A DNA stretch of 64,000 nucleotides, taken from Sphingobacterium griseoflavum. GTDB taxonomy: Bacteria > Bacteroidota > Bacteroidia > Sphingobacteriales > Sphingobacteriaceae. Below are positions 49,232 to 58,245 of the stretch, piece by piece; position 1 is the first letter of the stretch, and every line of letters begins with the position of its first letter. Below the pieces are notes generated by a model. The model ran no database searches. It worked only from the letters and a program-made list of their open reading frames with translations, and was not told the DNA's origin. The position numbers were made by a program, and so were the translations under genes. The stretch spans positions 1-64,000 of the forward strand of contig NZ_BNAF01000002.1 of the NCBI RefSeq assembly GCF_014653155.1, in the 5' to 3' direction.

Positions 49232-50794
49232 TCATTCGACTACCGTAATATCCTTCTCTGCATGGTGTAGGCGTCCAAAGGTATCGCGTGCCTCAATGCG
49301 AATAAGGTGTCTACCTATCGCCAACTTCGGTAGCGAGGTTTTCCAAAGGTGTGTGGACGGTACGACGTCTGAGGGCCTCCGACCTTGAACCAGTTCAGAT
49401 GTTCCATTAAATCTTAAAACCTCTTGGGTATAGGCAGGATCGTGATCGTCCACTCGTTCCATCTCTTTCCATTTTCCACCATCTACTTGATAGCGCAGCT
49501 TATCTCCTTTCGCACCGATATAGAAGTTCGCATAAAGCGCATATCTCCTGACATATTTTTCGGCGACGACCGCAGGGCCAAACAAACCTATACTGTGCGC
49601 AGTATCTTTCCCTACAACTTTGTAGTCAAACGTATACTGATTGCCATCGATATGCAAAATGGCATATCCCTTTGGCGTACCATCGCGCATGGTCGACACG
49701 GGAACTCCCTGTGCATTTAATAGTCCGGAATACCAGTCGCCTGAAGTCGTGCCCACATTGTATTCATGGTGAGGTTTCTCCCCTTTCCATCCATGTATAT
49801 CGCTATAGAAATTCTGTTGTTGAAAGTGTGTGTGCGCGGAAAGTGAAAGGGTGTACGGGTAGGCTGATAAAATATCGAAAAGGCGCTGCCTGTCTTCATT
49901 CCTGAACCATGCTTCATTATCGGGGTTAAGAGGAATATGGAAGGCCAACACAATAAGTTTTTCCGTGGGCACAAAACGGAGGTCGTTGGCCACAAAGTCC
50001 AGTTGGTCCTTACGAAATCCACCTTGATAACCTTTCCCTGTGGTCGGATGTGGATAAAGTACATTATCCAGCACAATAACATGTGTATTGCCTACATTAA
50101 AAGCATAATTTGCGGGGCCGAAAAGTTTTTCGAAAGATTCGTCCGATAAGGAATCGCTCTTTACGTCAAAATTTAAATCATGATTTCCGATCACATTATA
50201 CCAAGGAATCCCCATTTCGCCGATCGTTTGTTTATAACTAGGGTGCAAGCTTAGATCGTTTCCGACAAGATCACCTAAGCTAATTCCGAACAAAGGTCCC
50301 TTTATTTTTTTCGCTTCATCGACAACCGCGCTTTTAAAATAGGTCATTTCCGCATCGTCATAAGCTTGCGGATCGCCAAAGACAAATGCAGAAAATTTCG
50401 TGGGCTCTACGACGGTCTGTAGACCAAAGTCTACCGACTTGGGCAGCCTCCCCGTCGGCGCAACTCCTTCAAACTTCAATGACGGCGATCCTTTTGGTTT
50501 ATGAATGTAATAGAATTTGGAATGATTTGTCTCATCCAACGGCAACCGATAACCTGCAGGCTTGATCACAAAAATGATTTGATCCTCCTGAATGGGTAGC
50601 TGGTAGTATCCCTTGGCATCAGTCTGTACTACTTGTACACCATTGCTGACACCCACGCCCGACAGGCCTACTTCTTTTTTATCCCGTACGCCATTAGCGT
50701 TCGCATCGATGTAAACTATGCCTTGGGCAACATCCTGCGCCAACGCTGTCCCTGATAGAGCATATGCTAATAATGCCCAACACATATTCTTCAT
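49232..50794 (-). CDS. secreted calcineurin-like metallophosphoesterase (MetallophosN/Metallophos/MetallophosC)
   Basis: The 520-residue enzyme has a signal peptide (MKNMCWALLAYALSGTALA), an N-terminal beta domain (about 22-115) and a catalytic calcineurin-type domain with VFGDPQAYDD, SLGDLVGND, IGNHD and LSLSAHTHF motifs for two metal ions (about 120-370). The C-terminal beta domain is about 380-520. This triple arrangement is the usual Bacteroidota type. It hydrolyses phosphoesters in the envelope; the substrate is not known. An ATG ten codons upstream (50824) is possible, but the one at 50794 gives a better signal peptide. Confidence 0.9.
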   Translation of the reverse strand: MKNMCWALLAYALSGTALAQDVAQGIVYIDANANGVRDKKEVGLSGVGVSNGVQVVQTDAKGYYQLPIQEDQIIFVIKPAGYRLPLDETNHSKFYYIHKPKGSPSLKFEGVAPTGRLPKSVDFGLQTVVEPTKFSAFVFGDPQAYDDAEMTYFKSAVVDEAKKIKGPLFGISLGDLVGNDLSLHPSYKQTIGEMGIPWYNVIGNHDLNFDVKSDSLSDESFEKLFGPANYAFNVGNTHVIVLDNVLYPHPTTGKGYQGGFRKDQLDFVANDLRFVPTEKLIVLAFHIPLNPDNEAWFRNEDRQRLFDILSAYPYTLSLSAHTHFQQQNFYSDIHGWKGEKPHHEYNVGTTSGDWYSGLLNAQGVPVSTMRDGTPKGYAILHIDGNQYTFDYKVVGKDTAHSIGLFGPAVVAEKYVRRYALYANFYIGAKGDKLRYQVDGGKWKEMERVDDHDPAYTQEVLRFNGTSELVQGRRPSDVVPSTHLWKTSLPKLAIGRHLIRIEARDTFGRLHHAEKDITVVE

Positions 50795-50912
50795 AAAGTG
50801 AATGATTTGTTTGCTCGCAAACATAGCCTAATGAAATAAAGAAATCGTAAATATAAAATTAAGTTGTTGTTATCTCTGAAACAAACAAACCGATTTTATA
50901 CCTAGGCTTAGA

Positions 50913-50944
50913 AAAAACAAAAGAGCATCCTTACGCATGCTCTT
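50913..50944 (-). terminator. terminator of the 166-residue hypothetical gene
   Basis: AAGAGCAT and ATGCTCTT form an 8-bp stem (50921-50928 and 50937-50944); on the minus strand TTTGTTTTTTC follows. It is 30 bases past the stop codon. Confidence 0.7.
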
Positions 50945-50975
50945 CTTGATATAGGCCAATTACAGGCTGAAGATA

Positions 50976-51476
50976 TTACCGTGCATTCGCGATATTGATC
51001 ATCTCAAGAACCTTTTCGATCGTAGTTTTTGCCGCATCTTTCATTTTTTGGTTGCCCCCATAATCGGCATCTAGCGTCACTTTTTTTCGCTTCTCTTTAT
51101 ATTTGTATTCCAAGGTATAACGTGGGACTTCCCTACCTTCGTTTTCGTTGTTGCGCGGCGTGGTCATATCATCATCGACATTCCAAAATCCCATCTCCAT
51201 AGCTTTACGGTGCAAGTAAAGCAAATCGTCATCAGTCAGTTTCAGTTTTTGTTTCAGCAGTTGATTGCTTCGGTTGAGGTACTGATAATCTTGCGTGGCG
51301 GAATTGTAGCGGTTCAGCATAGAGTCTCTGGTACCATATGCAATCTCTATATACTCAAAATCCGAAAACCGATAGGGAGCATTTTTGAGCATATTGGAAT
51401 AATAAAAAACGCAATAGATAAAAAATGAACCTATAATACACAATCCAAGGAAAATCGCCTTTGTTCTTTTAGTCAT
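50976..51476 (-). CDS. membrane-anchored protein of unknown function
   Basis: The 166-residue protein has one N-terminal hydrophobic anchor (AIFLGLCIIGSFFIYCVFYY, about residues 6-25) and a soluble, mostly helical and charged domain outside. The segment FSDFEYIEIAYGTRDSMLNRYNSATQDYQYL precedes a DDDLLYLHRKAMEMGFWNVDDD region and a C-terminal strand-helix part. I do not recognise a family. An ORF start 11 codons earlier exists (51509) but the ATG at 51476 gives the better basic start MTKRTK. It lies 92 bases before the NlpC/P60 gene's end, on the same strand. Confidence 0.65.
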   Translation of the reverse strand: MTKRTKAIFLGLCIIGSFFIYCVFYYSNMLKNAPYRFSDFEYIEIAYGTRDSMLNRYNSATQDYQYLNRSNQLLKQKLKLTDDDLLYLHRKAMEMGFWNVDDDMTTPRNNENEGREVPRYTLEYKYKEKRKKVTLDADYGGNQKMKDAAKTTIEKVLEMINIANAR

Positions 51477-51568
51477 GACATTGATGAGATATGTCGCAAA
51501 AATAAACAATAAGGTCGAACTTAGATCGCCGTCACTTGTAGAAAACCGTTAGATATGTAATTTAAATG

Positions 51569-52174
51569 TTAGATTTTGGGGGTGCCGCAACGCACAAAAT
51601 ACTTATAATACCAACTATCCTTCATATTGGAAATGATGACGCCTTTGCGGGTAGATACATGAACGAATTTATTGTTATGCAAATAAACACCCACATGATC
51701 AATATTTTTACCTCCAAAAGAGAAAAAAATCAGATCACCTTCCCGAAGCTTATCTTCATATTTGCGTTTTACGTGTTCGCCCATTTCGCGGGACGATCGG
51801 GGCAGATTCTTCCGGTAGACTTCCTGATACAGTATTCCGACAAACCCGGAGCAATCAATACCAGATTTTTGGGTCCCACCAAGTCGGTGCGGACTTCCCA
51901 TCCACTTGTCTATAAATTGATAGAGTTCCCTGTTCTCCAGTTCGCTAACCGGAACACCAAGAATATCTGCATAATTTTCGATTTTTGATCTCGTTAGCGG
52001 TCTATCTCTTGCATCGCTCGCATCCGTTGGAATTTTTTTCCCATATGCGCCACTTTCCGTTCTTGGGCGAACAGAGGACGTACCCTTCCGACGAGCTCCA
52101 CAGGAGGTGAGAAAAGCGATAATAAAAACAAGATACAGGAAGTGAAATACGTACCGATGCAAGTTCGAAGCCAT
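51569..52174 (-). CDS. NlpC/P60 family lipoprotein (C40 cysteine peptidase)
   Basis: The 201-residue lipoprotein has a signal with lipobox LTSC (about residue 25), a basic linker and an NlpC/P60 domain (about 80-200). The catalytic residues are Cys in SGIDCSGFVG, His in IDHVGVY and the third His in KFVHVST. Such enzymes cleave peptide bonds of peptidoglycan stems, for instance D-Glu-mDAP, during growth. The ATG at 52174 is preferred over the TTG two codons earlier. It sits on its own, facing a small membrane protein of unknown function downstream. Confidence 0.9.
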   Translation of the reverse strand: MASNLHRYVFHFLYLVFIIAFLTSCGARRKGTSSVRPRTESGAYGKKIPTDASDARDRPLTRSKIENYADILGVPVSELENRELYQFIDKWMGSPHRLGGTQKSGIDCSGFVGILYQEVYRKNLPRSSREMGEHVKRKYEDKLREGDLIFFSFGGKNIDHVGVYLHNNKFVHVSTRKGVIISNMKDSWYYKYFVRCGTPKI

Positions 52175-52369
52175 AAACAAATGTAATCAACCATGTTGCA
52201 AGTAGCAATAAACGTGCGAAAATTTACTGACGTAAAAAACAAGCCTATTAAGACACTATAAAGATCCGCGCTTAGATCTAGCCGCAAAATAGCGAATGGC
52301 TTCCTATCATCAATAATCAACTTACAGAAACTATAACCAACAAGCTTTTCGTAACTTGCAAGAATTAAC

Positions 52370-53278
52370 ATGGAAAAGATCAAAGGGATTACTGCCGTAT
52401 TAGTCGGAGCAGCGAGTTTTGGCATACTGTCGACTTTTGTGAAGAAAGCCTACGCCAGGGGCTTCACTTTGGGTGAGGTTACAGGTGTGCAAGCGTTATT
52501 TGGTATGATGCTACTATGGATGACCTTACTCATCCTGTACACCAGCTATCGGAAATATTTCCGCAACTATACAAAGAAAAGTAATCTGTGGGTAGTTTTT
52601 GCAAGTGGTATTTCGACAGGCGCCGTAAGTTTGCTGTATTATAAATGCGTACAGCTTGTTCCCGCATCTTTAGCCATTGTCTTACTGATGCAGTACATCT
52701 GGATTGGCCAGCTGATCGAATTTTTGGTGTTTAAGGAAAGTCCGACGCGACGGAACATCGTTGGTATTTGTATGATATTACTGGCGACAGTATTGGCTAC
52801 GGGCTTACTGGAACAAGACTTTCATGCTTTAGATATGATGGGTATTTTTTATGGCATGCTTGCAGCGAGTGCCTATGCTATGTTCATCATTGTGAATGGA
52901 CGGGTCGGCAACGATCATCCTCCCCTGCAAAAAAGCGCATTCATGGTAACCGGTGCTTGCATCTTTATCTTCATCTTATTGCAACCTTTTAGCCTGTTCC
53001 AGATAGACACCTTCTTGCAGATCGGACCTTACGGCCTGCTCCTCTCCGTCTTTGGTACCGTACTTCCTCCCGTTATGTTTGCCTATGGCATGCCAAAAGT
53101 CGGCATATCATTGGGTAGCATCTTAAGTTCGGTGGAATTGCCGGTTGCTGTTTGCATGTCCTATTTCGTCTTGCATGAATCGGTATCTACGCTACAATTT
53201 GTGGGCGTGGTCTGTATGTTAATTGTGGTTGTCGTATTGAATATGCCGCGGGGAGCTAATCGCCCTACGCAGCGATAG
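52370..53278 (+). CDS. EamA/DMT-family transporter
   Basis: The 302-residue inner-membrane protein has ten hydrophobic helices arranged as two EamA repeats (about residues 8-145 and 155-300). The first repeat starts ITAVLVGAASFGILSTFVKKAYARGFTLGEV, and the second includes YGMPKVGISLGSILSSVELPVAVCMSYFVLHE, a conserved end of drug/metabolite exporters. Substrates of this group are mostly unknown, so no specific role is given. The gene stands alone between oppositely oriented neighbours. Confidence 0.9.
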   Translation: MEKIKGITAVLVGAASFGILSTFVKKAYARGFTLGEVTGVQALFGMMLLWMTLLILYTSYRKYFRNYTKKSNLWVVFASGISTGAVSLLYYKCVQLVPASLAIVLLMQYIWIGQLIEFLVFKESPTRRNIVGICMILLATVLATGLLEQDFHALDMMGIFYGMLAASAYAMFIIVNGRVGNDHPPLQKSAFMVTGACIFIFILLQPFSLFQIDTFLQIGPYGLLLSVFGTVLPPVMFAYGMPKVGISLGSILSSVELPVAVCMSYFVLHESVSTLQFVGVVCMLIVVVVLNMPRGANRPTQR

Positions 53279-53357
53279 CGCCATTGAAAGGCCGGCCTAT
53301 CGATGGATATCGTGGTGCATTCGCCCACGAAAAAGGATAGTATGCAATGAAGAAACC

Positions 53358-54680
53358 TTAGGGATGTACGAGAAGTTCGGGAAGTTCCTCGATGTCAACC
53401 TCTCCTTGTTCAGTTATTGACAAAAACTTCACAGGAACAATCTCGTTAACAAGCAAAGGATCATAGAGAGCTCGAACTTTCACATAATTTTTCGAAAAGC
53501 CATGCATATAGCCATTTTTCACATCACCTTCAAATAACACCTCGCCAACTTTACCTAGCTGGCCTTCATAGAAAGCACGGCGTTTCTTTTCGGACAAGAT
53601 GTGTAGCATCTTGGAGCGGTCACTTCGCTGGACGCCTGGCACTGCACCTTCCATCTGCGCGGCGATCGTGTTTTCACGCTCTGAGTAGGTAAACACATGC
53701 AAATACGAGATATCCATGTCATTCAGGAAGTTGTAGGTATCAATGAAGTCTTCGCGGGTTTCGCCGGGGAATCCCACGATTACATCAACACCAATACAAC
53801 AATCTGGCATCAACGATTTAATCTTTGCGACACGTTCGGCATAAAGTTCGCGTTTATACCGTCTACGCATCATGGCCAATACCTTATTGTTTCCAGCTTG
53901 CAACGGCATATGAAAATGAGGAACAAAACGCTTGGATTGCGCGACAAACTCAATAATTTCATTGGCAAGCAAATTAGGCTCAATCGAAGATATGCGAATG
54001 CGATCTATACCGTCGACTTCGTCCAACGCTTTTACTAAATCGAGAAATTTATCCTGACGTTTACCATCACGGATACCAAAATCGCCGATATTAACGCCGG
54101 TAAGCACAATTTCTTTAACACCTGAAGATGCAATCTCCGTCGCCTGATGTACAATATCTTCAATTCCTCCTGACCGGCTGGCACCGCGTGCCAACGGAAT
54201 TGTGCAGAACGTACACGAATAATCACAGCCATCCTGGACTTTCAGAAACGTTCGCGTGCGATCGCCAATGGAAAAAGCAGAAACAAACTGGTTTGTTTCA
54301 TCGATTGGTGCGTTGTGGATTATTGCCTTCTCTGTTTTGGTCAAATCATTGATATGCTCGATGATGTTAAATTTCTCGGCAGCCCCCAAAACCATATCTA
54401 CTCCTGGAATTTCAGCAATTTCCTTCGGTTTGAGCTGGGCATAACATCCCACGATAGTCACATAAGCGTTGGGGGAATGCTTTAAAGCCTCTTTAACGAC
54501 CTTACGGCATTTTTTATCGGCGTGGTCCGTTACCGAACAGGTATTGATGACATATACGTCCGCAGGACTATTGAATGCCGTGGTTTCATAACCAGCATCT
54601 TTAAAGATTCGGCCGATAGACGACGTTTCCGAAAAATTCAGCTTGCAACCTAACGTATAAAATGCGACTTTTTTACTCAT
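53358..54680 (-). CDS. mtaB: tRNA t6A37 C2-methylthiotransferase
   Basis: The 440-residue radical SAM enzyme adds a methylthio group to t6A at position 37 of ANN-decoding tRNAs. The UPF0004 domain starts KVAFYTLGCKLNFSETSSIGR with three conserved cysteines. The radical SAM core has CDYSCTFCTIPLARG with the CxxxCxxC cluster, and a C-terminal TRAM domain (about 375-435) follows. The sequence fits MtaB rather than RimO or MiaB through the CKLN start. A -7 box is nine bases upstream of the ATG. Confidence 0.95.
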   Translation of the reverse strand: MSKKVAFYTLGCKLNFSETSSIGRIFKDAGYETTAFNSPADVYVINTCSVTDHADKKCRKVVKEALKHSPNAYVTIVGCYAQLKPKEIAEIPGVDMVLGAAEKFNIIEHINDLTKTEKAIIHNAPIDETNQFVSAFSIGDRTRTFLKVQDGCDYSCTFCTIPLARGASRSGGIEDIVHQATEIASSGVKEIVLTGVNIGDFGIRDGKRQDKFLDLVKALDEVDGIDRIRISSIEPNLLANEIIEFVAQSKRFVPHFHMPLQAGNNKVLAMMRRRYKRELYAERVAKIKSLMPDCCIGVDVIVGFPGETREDFIDTYNFLNDMDISYLHVFTYSERENTIAAQMEGAVPGVQRSDRSKMLHILSEKKRRAFYEGQLGKVGEVLFEGDVKNGYMHGFSKNYVKVRALYDPLLVNEIVPVKFLSITEQGEVDIEELPELLVHP

Positions 54681-54688
54681 GATTTTGG

Positions 54689-54696
54689 CAAAAATA
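54689..54696 (-). promoter_or_regulatory. promoter -7 box for mtaB
   Basis: An exact TATTTTTG on the minus strand ends eight bases before the mtaB ATG, implying a very short leader. Confidence 0.4.
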
Positions 54697-54793
54697 CATA
54701 AAAAGTACTAAAATGTGAGTTGTTGATAAATTGTGATATTGTAATGATGTAAAAACAAGTATCTTCGTGGTCACACCTTTGGGACTTTTCAGG

Positions 54794-55615
54794 ATGAAAC
54801 AATACCTCGATTTACTTAAACACGTTTACGAAAACGGCGTAAATAAAACGGACAGAACAGGCACCGGAACACGCAGTGTATTTGGTTACCAGATGCGCTT
54901 CGATCTACAGGCGGGCTTTCCGCTTGTCACCACAAAAAAGCTTCACCTGCGCTCTATCATTCATGAACTCATTTGGTTTTTAAAAGGTGACACCAATATT
55001 AAATACCTGAAGGAAAATGGCGTTAGCATTTGGGACGAGTGGGCGGATGCCGATGGTAATCTCGGTCCGGTTTACGGTTCTCAATGGCGCTCTTGGCCTA
55101 CACCAGATGGACGACATATCGACCAGATAGCGCAAGTTGTTCAACAACTGAAAAAATCTCCAGATTCGAGGAGAATAATCGTTTCTGCTTGGAATGTTGC
55201 AGAAATAGAAAACATGGCCTTACCTCCCTGCCACGCCTTCTTTCAGTTTTACGTTGCTCCAGCCGACCCGGAGAACGGATTACCAAAGCCCCGGCTGTCT
55301 TGCCAACTGTATCAGCGCAGTGCGGATATTTTCTTGGGCGTACCCTTCAATATCGCTTCGTATGCGCTATTGACAATGATGGTCGCACAGGTGTGCGACA
55401 TGGAAGCCGGAGATTTTGTGCACACATTGGGCGATGCACACATCTACAGTAACCACTTCGAACAGACCGCGCTGCAATTAACACGTGAACCGAAGCCTCT
55501 TCCCACGATCAAGATCAACCCCGCCGTAAAAAATATATTTGATTTTACCTTCACGGATTTCGAATTGGAAAACTATACGTTTCATCCACATATCAAAGCT
55601 CCAGTAGCTGTGTAG
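54794..55615 (+). CDS. thyA: thymidylate synthase
   Basis: The 273-residue enzyme makes dTMP from dUMP with methylene-tetrahydrofolate. I start at the ATG at 54794 ([15 protein letters not shown]), since the earlier GTG adds nine non-conserved residues. The catalytic Cys lies in [14 protein letters not shown] near residue 155, the [18 protein letters not shown] motif near residue 20 and the DAHIYSNH motif near 215. It is followed after 49 bases by folA, which restores its folate cofactor. Confidence 0.98.
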   Translation: MKQYLDLLKHVYENGVNKTDRTGTGTRSVFGYQMRFDLQAGFPLVTTKKLHLRSIIHELIWFLKGDTNIKYLKENGVSIWDEWADADGNLGPVYGSQWRSWPTPDGRHIDQIAQVVQQLKKSPDSRRIIVSAWNVAEIENMALPPCHAFFQFYVAPADPENGLPKPRLSCQLYQRSADIFLGVPFNIASYALLTMMVAQVCDMEAGDFVHTLGDAHIYSNHFEQTALQLTREPKPLPTIKINPAVKNIFDFTFTDFELENYTFHPHIKAPVAV

Positions 55616-55664
55616 CCGACTATTATAAGACAAAGAAAAAAATTATTTATCCTCTTTTGTAAGT

Positions 55665-56162
55665 ATGAGCAACCTGAAGATCATATTGATTGTAGCCGCC
55701 GCCGAGAACAATGCGATTGGAAAAGACAACCAAATGTTATGGCATTTGCCGGACGACTTCAAGTATTTTAAAAATAAAACTATTGCCCACTCCGTTGTTA
55801 TGGGCAGAAAAACCTACGAATCGATGGGCAAGGCTTTGCCCGACAGAAGAAATATTGTATTGACACGGAATGAGGAATGGTTTGCCGAGGAGATTGACGT
55901 AGCAAACTCCATGAATGAGGTGCTGACCTACTGTCGTGATGAACGGGAAATTTTTATTATTGGCGGTGGTCATATTTACAAGCAGTGGTTGCCACATGCA
56001 CAGGAGGTGCTGTTGACACGCGTGCATACCACAATAGAAGGAGACGCATATTTTCCAGAATTGCCTACCTCCGAATGGAAAAAAATAGACAGCGTGCATC
56101 ACGAGTCTGATGAGCGGCACCAGTATGCGTTTACATTTGAGACATGGAAACGCATTTCTTAG
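55665..56162 (+). CDS. folA: dihydrofolate reductase
   Basis: The 165-residue enzyme regenerates tetrahydrofolate used by ThyA. Visible motifs are AAAENNAIGKDNQMLWHLPDDFKYFK with the active Asp, VMGRKTYESMGKALPDRRNIVLTR, and IFIIGGGHIYKQWLP. The length is normal. It is downstream of thyA on the same strand and probably in one operon. A strong terminator follows. Confidence 0.98.
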   Translation: MSNLKIILIVAAAENNAIGKDNQMLWHLPDDFKYFKNKTIAHSVVMGRKTYESMGKALPDRRNIVLTRNEEWFAEEIDVANSMNEVLTYCRDEREIFIIGGGHIYKQWLPHAQEVLLTRVHTTIEGDAYFPELPTSEWKKIDSVHHESDERHQYAFTFETWKRIS

Positions 56163-56178
56163 AGAAGGTCGTTATGGT

Positions 56179-56215
56179 AAAGGGGATAGATTTTAATCAA
56201 GCTATCCCCTTTTCT
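56179..56215 (+). terminator. Rho-independent terminator of thyA-folA
   Basis: AAAGGGGATAG and CTATCCCCTTT form a perfect 11-bp stem with a 12-base loop, followed by a short T-run. It lies 17 bases past the folA stop. Confidence 0.85.
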
Positions 56216-56261
56216 ATTGGCTACCGGCTTGGAAGAGCCACAAGCAGCGGTATCTGTAACC

Positions 56262-57266
56262 TTAATTTTTTAATGCCGCCTCAATAAGCGCTGCATAAAA
56301 ATCACCCTCTTTCATGCCGAATGCCCTTACTTGTTGTGGGATAAAGCTTTGCGGCGTCTGCCCTGGGATGGTGTTAATTTCAATAAAATAGAAGCGATCA
56401 GTTTCCTGTTCCAGAAAATAATCTATCCGCACCATACCCCGGCAGTTAAGGCGGACGTAAATATCCTGCAGGATGCGTGACGCTCTCGCTTGCTGTTCGT
56501 CCGAAAGGTCGGCAGGTGTGATTTCCTCTGTAAGTCCCGGAATATATTTAGCTTCGAAATCGAAAAATTCACGAGTTGTTTTTACCTCCGTCGCCGGCAA
56601 TACGACCAAGTTACCCGTTGCGTCGCGGAAGATGCCTTGCGAAAACTCTCTACCGGTCACAAATTCCTCGATCAACACCTGCTTCCCGGTGTTCTCCGCG
56701 TGGAATGCTTTATCTAAAGCGCCTGATAATTCTGAAAGCTCCTTAACCTTGGTCATACCTATACTGCTCCCGCCTGCGTTGGGCTTGACGAAATAAGGCA
56801 ACTGCAACTGTTCTTTAATTTTATCAGCTCCCGTATGTCGATCCGTGTCAAAGAGCAGAACAGATTTTGCAAGAAAAAGGTCTGGAATATCGGCTAAAAT
56901 TGCTTTGGTATAGCCTTTGTTCATCGTAAGCGCCGAGGTCAATGCACTACAGGATGTATACGGAAGACCGACCATGTCAAAATAACCCTGCAGGCGCCCA
57001 TCCTCACCAGGCGTACCATGCAAAATTATGCATGCGATATCAAATTTAATTAGATGTCCATCGATCGTTAATGAAAAATCTTCTCTATTCACCCGAATTT
57101 TTATACCCGCATCATCTACGTGGAACCACGCATCCTCCGCAATAGTTATGGTATAGATATCGTAGCGATCCTTATCCAATTGGGAATGCACAAATTCGGC
57201 GCTTTTGAAAGACACCGCTGCTTCGCCGGTATATCCACCGGTCACTAAAGCTACTTTTCTTTTCAT
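56262..57266 (-). CDS. ddl: D-alanine--D-alanine ligase
   Basis: The 334-residue ATP-grasp enzyme joins two D-Ala residues for peptidoglycan. Motifs are VTGGYTGEAAVSFKSAEFV at the start, LHGTPGEDGRLQGYFDMVGLPYTS near residue 85, FVKPNAGGSSIGMTKV and RIDYFLEQETDRFYFIEINTIPGQTPQSFIP with the metal ligands. Length is slightly above the E. coli enzymes. It is divergent from the PASTA-mltG operon, and both promoters overlap at 57361-57400. All three genes concern the cell wall. Confidence 0.97.
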   Translation of the reverse strand: MKRKVALVTGGYTGEAAVSFKSAEFVHSQLDKDRYDIYTITIAEDAWFHVDDAGIKIRVNREDFSLTIDGHLIKFDIACIILHGTPGEDGRLQGYFDMVGLPYTSCSALTSALTMNKGYTKAILADIPDLFLAKSVLLFDTDRHTGADKIKEQLQLPYFVKPNAGGSSIGMTKVKELSELSGALDKAFHAENTGKQVLIEEFVTGREFSQGIFRDATGNLVVLPATEVKTTREFFDFEAKYIPGLTEEITPADLSDEQQARASRILQDIYVRLNCRGMVRIDYFLEQETDRFYFIEINTIPGQTPQSFIPQQVRAFGMKEGDFYAALIEAALKN

Positions 57267-57360
57267 GTATTAATTTTCTTCGATAGTAGGCGGGGTGGTA
57301 TCTTAACGATCAAATCATCTGGCACACCTACCCAGTTTCACAAATAATGTCAAACCTAGG

Positions 57361-57392
57361 CAAATATAATTTGCGTTCCACGGAAAAACGAA
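57361..57392 (-). promoter_or_regulatory. promoter candidate for ddl
   Basis: On the minus strand TTCG is followed after 20 bases by TATATTTG, an exact -7 word at 57361-57368. It overlaps the rightward promoter at 57370-57400. Confidence 0.5.
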
Positions 57393-57400
57393 TATTTTTG
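57370..57400 (+). promoter_or_regulatory. promoter of the PASTA-mltG operon
   Basis: TTTG (57370-57373), a spacer of exactly 19 bases and TATTTTTG (57393-57400) form a perfect match to the Bacteroidota sigma-ABfr consensus. It is the best promoter match in the window, and its start site would lie near 57405. Confidence 0.75.
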
Positions 57401-57479
57401 CTTATTATATTAATATAACGTGTGCGGGCAAAACGACGCAAATTGGCGCAACTATTGCTCGCATAATATCAAAGAATTC

Positions 57480-58235
57480 ATGTCAAAACTATTGTTGTAT
57501 CTGAAGACAGATGCTTTTCGAAAAAATCTTATAGCAGCATTAGTTGTTATTGTCCTGTTATTTTTGGTCATCTATTTCGGCTTGAAGGCCTATACCAAAC
57601 ATGGCGTGGCCATCGAAGTACCGCAGGTGAAAGGTATGCAGATTGACCAAGCTATCCAAGCTTTGGAAAAAGCCGACTTGGAATATTTTATAGACTCTGT
57701 CTACCAAATGGATATGAAGCCAGGGCTGGTTATCGAGCAGGATCCTGAGCCTAAGTCACATGTAAAAACAGGCCGTACCATATACCTAACCATCATTACT
57801 CAAGTCCCTCCTGAGGTGTCATTTCCAGACATTATCGACAAAACTTTTATCGAAGCTACCGCTATTCTCAGGAATCAATCACTCAAAGTCGGGGACACGG
57901 TGTATATTTCGGATATTGCACGAGACGTCGTCTTAGACGTTAAATTTGCTGGCCAACCGTTGAAGGCTGGTAGGATGGTACCGAAAGGTTCCAAAGTTAC
58001 CCTTATTTTAGGAAATGGTCGAGGCGCCAGTGAGGTAGAGCTCCCCAACCTTGTCGGTTTGTCGCTGGACGAAGCGCGTTTTGCCCTAATAGGTGTAGGT
58101 CTCAATTTAGGAACGATCAATTATAGCGGCGCCATACTTGATTCGCTCAGTGCAAAAGTCATTAGCCAACAACCCGACAGTACCGCGGGGTTTGTCGGCC
58201 TAGGAACAGCGGTAAACTTGACATTATCAAATTAA
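57480..58235 (+). CDS. membrane-anchored PASTA-domain protein
   Basis: The 251-residue protein has a cytoplasmic N-terminus, one helix (about residues 20-40; LIAALVVIVLLFLVIYFGL) and three extracytoplasmic PASTA domains (about 43-110, 113-180 and 182-251). Each shows a pattern such as VPQVKGMQIDQAIQALEKADL and VELPNLVGLSLDEARFALIGVGL. PASTA domains bind peptidoglycan or beta-lactams in kinases and PBPs. Here no kinase or transpeptidase domain is attached. It lies 10 bases before mltG in one operon. The ATG at 57480 is used; a GTG opening 20 codons earlier is unlikely. Confidence 0.9.
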   Translation: MSKLLLYLKTDAFRKNLIAALVVIVLLFLVIYFGLKAYTKHGVAIEVPQVKGMQIDQAIQALEKADLEYFIDSVYQMDMKPGLVIEQDPEPKSHVKTGRTIYLTIITQVPPEVSFPDIIDKTFIEATAILRNQSLKVGDTVYISDIARDVVLDVKFAGQPLKAGRMVPKGSKVTLILGNGRGASEVELPNLVGLSLDEARFALIGVGLNLGTINYSGAILDSLSAKVISQQPDSTAGFVGLGTAVNLTLSN

Positions 58236-58245
58236 AGAAGTAGAC

